A DNA stretch of 48,779 bases. Origin: UBA11164 sp002420085 (GTDB lineage Bacteria; Pseudomonadota; Gammaproteobacteria; Xanthomonadales; Xanthomonadaceae). The translations under genes were made by a program, and so were the position numbers. Positions within the stretch are counted from its first letter, which is position 1; the number at the start of each line of letters is the position of its first letter. Below are positions 43,711-48,779 of the stretch, piece by piece. The notes beneath the pieces were generated by a model. That model was not told the origin of the DNA, made no database searches, and saw only the letters and a program-made list of their open reading frames with translations. Location of the stretch: assembly GCA_031976395.1 (NCBI GenBank), contig DALYLJ010000003.1, positions 1 through 48,779 of the forward strand. The letters run 5' to 3'.

Positions 43711-44844
43711 TCAGTCGCGGGCCATCAGTCGGTTGCGACCCATGCGTTTGGCTGCGCGCAGGCGCAGATCGGCGACCCGCATCAGGCCGGACAGATCGCT
43801 GGCGTCGTGCGGGAAACTGGCCAGTCCCGCGCTCAGGGTGATCGAGATCGGCAGTTCGCCGACCCCCGGCGAGAACGGGCTGGCGGCCAGTCGGGCGCGC
43901 AGGCTTTCGACCAGTTCCCAGGCCGTGCCGAGCGGCAGTTGCATGAGCAGGGCGAACTCCTCGCCGCCGACCCGGATCAGCGGCTGGTCACGGCCGATCA
44001 CCTTGCGCAGGCAGACGACCACGTGCTTGAGCAGCCGATCGCCGGTGCCATGGCCATGTTCCTCGTTGACGGCTCGGAAGTGATCGAGATCGATCAGGGC
44101 AAGGCTGATGGTCAGGTCGTCGCGCCGGGCATCGGCCAGGATCTGCGGAACCCGATGGATCAGATAGGAGCGATTGGGCAGGCCGGTCAGGGTGTCGGTG
44201 CCGGACAGCATGACCAGCCGCTGCATGCGGAACACGATCACCGCCGTCACCAGGGTCGCGATCAGCAGCACCCCGACCCGCTGGATCTGGCCGGGCAGAT
44301 CGATCGAGCCGTAGATCGGTGAGGGCGGCGCTTCGGCGCCGTTGCCGAACACCACGATGGCGGTCGCAATGGCGGCGTACTGACCGGCGGCAAGCAGGCC
44401 GATGAACAGGCTGGCGCGGCCGTCGTTCTTCAGGGCGGAGATCACGATCGCCAGCAGGAATACCGCAAATACGACCTGGCTGTTGAGTGCCGCCGCCGGG
44501 TGCTCGAAGCTCAGAGCCAGCAGGGTGAGGGCGGTGAGGCTGACGTCGGAGGCGCCGGTGACGAATGGCAGCCAGCGGTGCCGACGTGCCCGTTTGGCCA
44601 GATGCAGCCAGATGGCCGCGACGACCAGTGCCAGCCCGGTGCCGGCCAGGCCGATCAGGGTTTCCCGCATGCGGCCGCCGCCGAGGTGATTGATCAGTGG
44701 CAGCAGCAGGAGCAGCAGGGTCGCGGCGATTCGCAGGCGGGCGATCAGCAACTCGCCCCCGGCGCCGATTTCCTGCATCAGCGCATCCGGCCGCTCGAAC
44801 AGGGAGCGGACCAGATCGGACAGGGTTTCACTGAGAGTGCTCAT
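43711..44844 (-). CDS. Membrane-bound diguanylate cyclase (GGDEF)
   Basis: 377 aa. About six hydrophobic segments span residues 30-210, with little loop sequence, so the sensor is in the membrane. A GGDEF domain follows: DTLTGLPNRSYLIHRV, LIDLDHFRAVNEEHGHGTGDRLLKHV and the active-site RVGGEEFALL. No RxxD inhibitory site stands clearly before the motif. It should make cyclic-di-GMP. The start is ATG 44844; a -10 TATGCT lies 28 nt upstream. Confidence 0.9.
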   Translation of the reverse strand: MSTLSETLSDLVRSLFERPDALMQEIGAGGELLIARLRIAATLLLLLLPLINHLGGGRMRETLIGLAGTGLALVVAAIWLHLAKRARRHRWLPFVTGASDVSLTALTLLALSFEHPAAALNSQVVFAVFLLAIVISALKNDGRASLFIGLLAAGQYAAIATAIVVFGNGAEAPPSPIYGSIDLPGQIQRVGVLLIATLVTAVIVFRMQRLVMLSGTDTLTGLPNRSYLIHRVPQILADARRDDLTISLALIDLDHFRAVNEEHGHGTGDRLLKHVVVCLRKVIGRDQPLIRVGGEEFALLMQLPLGTAWELVESLRARLAASPFSPGVGELPISITLSAGLASFPHDASDLSGLMRVADLRLRAAKRMGRNRLMARD

Positions 44845-44871
44845 TCGACCGGCTCGCTGCGGCGCGTGCGA

Positions 44872-44888
44872 AAGCATAGCCGGCATCG
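44872..44888 (-). promoter_or_regulatory. Promoter stretch of the diguanylate cyclase gene, identical to that of waaA
   Basis: On the minus strand the 17-mer CGATGCCGGCTATGCTT contains the -10 hexamer TATGCT (44873-44878). The same 17 bases occur at 12553-12569 in front of waaA. Confidence 0.5.
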
Positions 44889-44982
44889 GCGCGCCGTGGG
44901 TGGCACTCGGGCACGAAATTCGGACCCGGATCGACCCTGGCGCGCAGGCAGTGGTGCCGACTCGGATCGATCGGCGGCGCGC

Positions 44983-46017
44983 TCAATGCCGACACAGCTC
45001 TTCCGGATCGTCGCTGGTGGCTGGCGGCGACTCGGTCATGGTCGACTGCGGGTTCGCAAAATAGCGGGCTCGCAACTGTTCGGCCTGGGTGTAGGCGTTT
45101 TTCACGCGCTTCGGATCCAGTTCGCTGGTCATGCGGTCGAGCACCGGATCGAGCCGGAACGGGTCGAGGCCAAGCATGCGGCTCAGGAACTGGAAGGTCA
45201 TGAAGCGATCCGGGTCGGGTTGGCGGACGCCAAGCGGAATCGGCGGGGCGTGCGACTGCGGGACATGACTGAGCGCCAGCGGCGGCACGGCACCGGTCAC
45301 GCCTTCTGCCAGCGCCCGTTGCAGCATGATCGGTGCGGCTTCTCGATAGTCGTGCCAGCGATCCAGATCGTCGAGGAAGTAGGTTCGATCGAGCATCGGA
45401 CGGGTGGCGTACAACAGCCGCATGCTGGGGCTGCCACGCTCGGCGGCGATCCGTTGGAAATCATAGGCTTCGCGCAGGCGCTCCGACTCGACGCCCCGGC
45501 ACAGTGTCTCGATCGGCTCGTAACGTTCGAGGGTCGAGGCCAGCATCGCGATCGTGCTGTCATCGGGCGGCACGGATTCTTTCTCGCTGTCACGCAGGCC
45601 GCTGTTCGCGGCAAATTCCTCATACCGTTGGATGGCCGTGAGGTAGCGTCGAGCGGTGGTGCAGCGATCCAATTCGGCGGCCAATCGACAGGCAGCGTCG
45701 GCATCGCCGCGCCGGGCGCGCTCGGCGAGTTCGTCGTAGATCTCGGCGAGCGGCAGGTCCGGCGGTGGCAACGGGGCCGAAACGGTCGGTTCAGGCTCGG
45801 ACACGGCTGCGCTGTCGGCGGTCAGTACGTCGAAGGCATGGATGGCGCCGGTGTCAGGCTTGGATTCGATGGCCTCGGTCGATCCGGCCGTGCCCGCCGA
45901 TCGGTCAGCGGGGTCAGCGGTCGATTGCTGCCAGACAAGCCCGATGATCAGACCCACGACGGCGATCGCGATGGCGAGCACGAGGGTCTGTCTGGCGGTC
46001 GGCTTGGTGGGAATCAC
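44983..46017 (-). CDS. Membrane-anchored protein of unknown function
   Basis: 344 aa from GTG 46017, which has a strong AGGAGG 8 nt upstream. One N-terminal membrane helix (about residues 9-28, LVLAIAIAVVGLIIGLVW) is followed by a Ser/Asp/Pro-rich linker and a helical soluble part of about 250 aa with ARRGDADAACRLAAELDRC, which looks like a degenerate Sel1/TPR-type helical repeat. The remainder, including RYEPIETLCRGVESERLREAYDFQR, is not recognised. It should face the periplasm. It follows the GDT1 gene on the same strand (105-bp gap) and may be co-transcribed. Confidence 0.7.
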   Translation of the reverse strand: MIPTKPTARQTLVLAIAIAVVGLIIGLVWQQSTADPADRSAGTAGSTEAIESKPDTGAIHAFDVLTADSAAVSEPEPTVSAPLPPPDLPLAEIYDELAERARRGDADAACRLAAELDRCTTARRYLTAIQRYEEFAANSGLRDSEKESVPPDDSTIAMLASTLERYEPIETLCRGVESERLREAYDFQRIAAERGSPSMRLLYATRPMLDRTYFLDDLDRWHDYREAAPIMLQRALAEGVTGAVPPLALSHVPQSHAPPIPLGVRQPDPDRFMTFQFLSRMLGLDPFRLDPVLDRMTSELDPKRVKNAYTQAEQLRARYFANPQSTMTESPPATSDDPEELCRH

Positions 46018-46122
46018 CTGGGCGTCCTCCTCGGTGGGTCGGTGGTTGGCACGGTGGTGGCGATTGGGCGGCGCATCCCTCCGGTTCGACGGCTCGATTG
46101 CGGATCGGTTCACTCGATCGGT

Positions 46123-46692
46123 TCAAATGCCGCCGAATCCGGAGCCGGCGATCCAGATCGCCATGGCGGCGAACAGGGCTGCACTCGCCCAGCGGGCAGC
46201 GCGCAGCGGCAGCCGGTCGGCGAAGTGGTTGCCCAGCCAGATCAGCGGCAGATTGGCGACCAGCATGCCGAGCGTGGTGCCGGCGACGACCTGCCAGAGG
46301 CTGTCGAAGCGGGCAGCCAGCACCACGGTGGCGACCTGGGTCTTGTCGCCCATCTCCACCAGAAAGAAAGCGATCAGCGTGGTCAGGAAAACTCCGTGGG
46401 AACCCCGGTCCTGTGGTGCGGCGTCCAGCCGATCGGGCACCAGAGCCCAGGCAGCAACCGCCAGAAAGGCCGCAACCAGCAGCCAGCGCAGCAGCCAGTC
46501 CGGCACGGTGTCGGCGAGCAGGACGCCCAGCCAGCCGGCCAGGGCGTGATTGCACAGGGTGGCGACCAGAATTCCGGCCGCGATCGGTACGGGCTGTCGA
46601 AACCGGGCCGCCAGCAGCAGGGCGAGCAGTTGCGTCTTGTCGCCGATTTCCGCGATCGCGACGGAGACGGTGGAGATCAGCAGGGCTTGCAC
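46123..46692 (-). CDS. GDT1/TMEM165 (UPF0016) family cation exporter
   Basis: 189 aa with six membrane helices in two repeats, each carrying the family's cation motif: EIGDKTQLLALLLAARF (about 15-31) and EMGDKTQVATVVLAARF (about 114-130). Members export Mn2+ (MneA/MneP-like) or Ca2+ from the cytoplasm. The start is GTG 46692. No yybP-ykoY manganese riboswitch is recognised upstream. Confidence 0.92.
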   Translation of the reverse strand: MQALLISTVSVAIAEIGDKTQLLALLLAARFRQPVPIAAGILVATLCNHALAGWLGVLLADTVPDWLLRWLLVAAFLAVAAWALVPDRLDAAPQDRGSHGVFLTTLIAFFLVEMGDKTQVATVVLAARFDSLWQVVAGTTLGMLVANLPLIWLGNHFADRLPLRAARWASAALFAAMAIWIAGSGFGGI

Positions 46693-46782
46693 GAGGGCAT
46701 GAAGATGAACGGGGGCGACAGATTAACCGATCCGCTGTCGGGGGCCGGGTGCAGGTCGTGTTCGAGCGATCGACGATGGCCC

Positions 46783-46814
46783 AAAAAATCGGCGGCGGGA
46801 AGCGCCCGCCGCCG
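46783..46814 (-). terminator. Intrinsic terminator of the sigma-PDZ operon
   Basis: In minus-strand sense: CGGCGGCGGG, a 5-nt loop, CCCGCCGCCG, then A and six Ts: a 10-bp perfect GC stem followed by a T-run. It lies 18 bp after the PDZ gene's stop and is the only classical intrinsic terminator seen in the window. Confidence 0.85.
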
Positions 46815-46832
46815 GCTGCGTCAACAGGACGA

Positions 46833-47921
46833 TCAGATCGGTTGGTTCGGGCGCGGCGGGGCCGGCGGCGGCGGGGGCGGCGGCGGTGCCGGTGCTCGGG
46901 GCGCCTTGATGAAGCGCATCGCGGTCGCTTCCGGGACGGTCACGGTAATGGTTTCGGCATGGCGATCGCGCTGGATCGACAGGTTCGCCTGTTCGCCCGG
47001 GCTCAGTTTGCGCAGGCCGCGCAGGACCGCACGTGGGTCGTCGGTGGCTTCGCCATTGACGGCGAGAATCACGTCGCCGGCCTTGAGGCCATCGAGGTGG
47101 CGGCCGGGGTTCAGCACCAGGGCGCCGCGTTCGATTCCGAAGTAGCGACCGAGATCGCTGTCGAGGCTGGTCAGGTTGAGTCCAGCCCAGCGCATGGCCT
47201 GGAACACCCGATGTTCGGCGCAATCGGTCTCCGGGCCTTGGCAGTCGGCGTCGTCGATCACGATCCGCTCGATGCGCTGGGTCATGGCGTCATCGTCGAT
47301 GCCGCGAACGATGTCGATGTCGAAGTGCTCGCCCAGGCGAGCGAGCGGTGCCAGAGCGCCGGCCTGGGGGGTCCAGACCATCAGCCGATCCATCTTTTCG
47401 GCTTGCAGGGCGACATCGTGGCTGCGACCGTCGCGCTGGTAGGTCAGTTCGACCCGTTCGCCTTCTTCGAGTTCGCCGATCAGTTCACGTGCCTTGCCCA
47501 GTCGGGCTTCGGCATCGCGGCCGGTGATCTTCTTGCCCCCGACCGCGATCAGGATGTCGCCAGGCTTGATTCCGGCACGCGCGGCCGGACTGTCGGGGGT
47601 GGTTCCGGCGATCGCGACGCCCTCGTCACTCTCGGCCATGACGATGCCGATGATCGGTTTGCTCATGCGCAGTTCGCGCAGGGCGATGACCTGCTCGCCG
47701 GCCTCGCTGGCAGCCTGTTCGGCCAGTTGCCTGGACAGTTCGGCGACCCGACGCGAGGCTTCATGCAATTCCCGGCGGGCGGCGTCGAGTTCTGCGCGCG
47801 CCTGATCACTGGCCTGGCGATCGCGATCGTCCTGGGCCAGCGCAGGGGTCGATGCCAGGCTGAGGCTGGTCATCACGAGTGCTGCCAGCATGGGCAGGGA
47901 GGCGAGTGGATGGCGTTTCAT
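46833..47921 (-). CDS. Periplasmic double-PDZ protein
   Basis: 362 aa from ATG 47921 (GGAG 5 nt upstream). The signal peptide ends near LASTPALA (residue 29). A coiled coil of about 45 residues (ARAELDAARRELHEASRRVAEL) follows, then PDZ1 (IIGIVMAESDEGVAI ... ARAGIKPGDILIAVGG), a linker of about 90 residues, and PDZ2 (RYFGIERGALVL ... GLKAGDVILAVNGE). The tail contains eight prolines in a row. No protease catalytic domain is present, so it is a peptide-binding or adaptor protein. It follows the sigma and anti-sigma genes by 17 bp and probably senses or modulates envelope stress with them. Confidence 0.85.
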   Translation of the reverse strand: MKRHPLASLPMLAALVMTSLSLASTPALAQDDRDRQASDQARAELDAARRELHEASRRVAELSRQLAEQAASEAGEQVIALRELRMSKPIIGIVMAESDEGVAIAGTTPDSPAARAGIKPGDILIAVGGKKITGRDAEARLGKARELIGELEEGERVELTYQRDGRSHDVALQAEKMDRLMVWTPQAGALAPLARLGEHFDIDIVRGIDDDAMTQRIERIVIDDADCQGPETDCAEHRVFQAMRWAGLNLTSLDSDLGRYFGIERGALVLNPGRHLDGLKAGDVILAVNGEATDDPRAVLRGLRKLSPGEQANLSIQRDRHAETITVTVPEATAMRFIKAPRAPAPPPPPPPPAPPRPNQPI

Positions 47922-47938
47922 GTGGGCTCCTTCGGGCT

Positions 47939-48523
47939 TCAGTAGGCCACCACCAGCGCGGCGTCGAACGCCTGGCCGTCGGCGGCAAGTCGATTGCGGG
48001 TTTGTTCCAGTCGATCGAGTTGGCGCAGCAGGGCGACGCGATCGGTCCACAGCGTGATCAATTGTTCCGGGCGGTTGTCGGCCAGGCCGAGATCGGCATC
48101 GATCAGGCGCAGGCGGTCCTCGATGTCGAGGCTGAGGGTGGCCAGTGCGGCTGGCTGCGGCCACCCCTGGGCGTCGCGCAGACGCTGTTCGAGGCGGGCC
48201 GATTCAGCCATCAGAGCGGTGATCACGATGTCGGTCGATCGCTGCTCGGTGGTACTTGCCGTGCCGGCGTCGGTCGGGTCGAGTGCGGCCGGCCAGGGCA
48301 GGATGGCGACCACGACCAGTGCAGCGGCGACGGCCAGCAGCCAGGTGGGCCAGGTCGGCTTGCGCTGGCTGGCGCGCCGAGCATCGGCCAGCCGTTCGGC
48401 AAGGCTGGGCCATGGATCGATGGCCGGACCTTCCAACGGCAGGGCGGCGAGTGTACGCGACAGCAGGATCGGTTCGGAACCGTCTGGTGCTGGCATGGGT
48501 TCGAGGCGGCGGGAGTCAGGCAT
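47939..48523 (-). CDS. Probable membrane anti-sigma factor
   Basis: 194 aa. The cytoplasmic part (1-57) holds PLEGPAIDPWPSLAERLADARRA-type helices; a single membrane helix follows (about 58-80), then a periplasmic helical domain with LMAESARLEQRLRDAQ and a possible coiled coil. It overlaps the sigma factor gene by 8 bp (48516-48523) and stands at the position typical of anti-sigma factors. No zinc anti-sigma (ZAS) motif HxxxCxxC is seen, so the identification rests on topology and context. Confidence 0.65.
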   Translation of the reverse strand: MPDSRRLEPMPAPDGSEPILLSRTLAALPLEGPAIDPWPSLAERLADARRASQRKPTWPTWLLAVAAALVVVAILPWPAALDPTDAGTASTTEQRSTDIVITALMAESARLEQRLRDAQGWPQPAALATLSLDIEDRLRLIDADLGLADNRPEQLITLWTDRVALLRQLDRLEQTRNRLAADGQAFDAALVVAY

Positions 48524-48779
48524 GTTCGGCGGCCTCCGACAGGGTGATGCCGAGTTCGGCACGCAAGCGGCTGAGTCCGCGTGCCAACTGCGATTTCGAG
48601 AAACTGACCGTGCGCCCGAGCAGGGCGGCGATCTCGGGGTGGCTGTAGCCTTCGCCGTGGTACAGCCAGAGCACGCTGCGGGTGGTGTCCGGCAGTCGCG
48701 CCAGCACCCGCACCAGTGTCGCGGCGTCGGCAGCGGCCGGTGGCAACAGCATGTCGTCAGTGTCGTCGCTTTCCGGTTC
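48516..48779 (-). CDS. ECF-type RNA polymerase sigma factor, C-terminal part
   Basis: The last 87 codons of a gene whose start lies beyond the right edge. The visible part is region 4: LVRVLARLPDTTRSVLWLYHGE (helix 4.1) and YSHPEIAALLGRTVSFSKSQLARGLSRLRAEL (the helix-turn-helix that reads the -35 element), with the usual ECF spacing. Region 2 is outside the window. It heads the operon with the membrane protein and PDZ protein downstream. Confidence 0.88.
   Translation of the reverse strand, partial: EPESDDTDDMLLPPAAADAATLVRVLARLPDTTRSVLWLYHGEGYSHPEIAALLGRTVSFSKSQLARGLSRLRAELGITLSEAAEHA

Noticed and set aside
46693..46830. Manganese (yybP-ykoY) riboswitch upstream of the GDT1 gene
   Set aside because: The conserved internal-loop sequences were not found; the strong hairpin there is the terminator of the upstream PDZ gene.
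44500..47145. Long open frame across the diguanylate cyclase, unknown and GDT1 genes
   Set aside because: Crosses three opposite-strand genes with clear signals and starts; low-complexity translation.

Overview
The window comes from a high-GC chromosome of a gammaproteobacterium. Most genes resemble core genes of the Xanthomonadales/Chromatiales side of the class: pcm-tolC facing waaA, wrbA-DUF2069-yihY, a long RNase E gene divergent from rluC, nfuA, a SAH-riboswitch-controlled ahcY next to metK, dusB, and a large Lhr helicase. The placement (for example Wenzhouxiangella-like) is inferred from gene content and order; no marker gene such as 16S rRNA is present. I see no tRNA, rRNA, CRISPR array, insertion sequence or prophage.

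Layout. 1-4.1 kb: a histidine-phosphatase-fold protein, an ACAD10/11-type acyl-CoA dehydrogenase and an APH-type kinase (the last two resemble the pair that handles 4-hydroxyacyl-CoA), then a converging cobalamin-binding-type receptor. 4.1-9.6 kb: a repeat-bearing intergenic stretch, thiS, a secreted protein coupled to a half-size asparaginase, DUF2069 coupled to a WrbA-type flavoprotein, then yihY/brkB, a TlpA-like lipoprotein and acylphosphatase on the plus strand. 9.6-11.6 kb: an AT-richer two-gene island, an ABC-type AAA ATPase overlapping a DUF4276 TOPRIM-like protein. This is the best candidate for an under-described (probably anti-phage) system. 11.6-16.1 kb: envelope genes (LpxL-type acyltransferase, waaA, tolC, pcm). 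16.2-22.1 kb: a TetR regulator divergent from an RND adaptor and pump, then a converging DUF808 membrane protein. 22.3-28.2 kb: a LuxR-type response regulator, rne with a long structured leader, and rluC. 28.2-32.3 kb: pterin dehydratase, nfuA, ahcY with its SAH riboswitch, and metK. 32.4-39.3 kb: a methyltransferase translationally coupled to lhr, DUF1761, and an AraC-type regulator. 39.4-44.8 kb: dusB, an RHH/RelE toxin-antitoxin pair, rbsK coupled to a nucleoside transporter, and a membrane diguanylate cyclase. 45-48.8 kb: a membrane-anchored unknown, a GDT1-type Mn/Ca exporter, and an ECF sigma factor - membrane anti-sigma candidate - double-PDZ operon that runs off the right edge.

Regulation visible in the DNA includes the SAH riboswitch with an alternative-pairing hairpin; an rne leader in which a 10-bp hairpin buries the Shine-Dalgarno sequence; an AT-rich palindromic operator between tetR and the RND operon; and at least five genes whose -10 hexamer lies only 6-9 nt from the start codon, suggesting leaderless transcripts. 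Four-base ATGA overlaps between adjacent genes are common. Almost all intergenic hairpins lack a T-run; the one after the PDZ gene is the exception.
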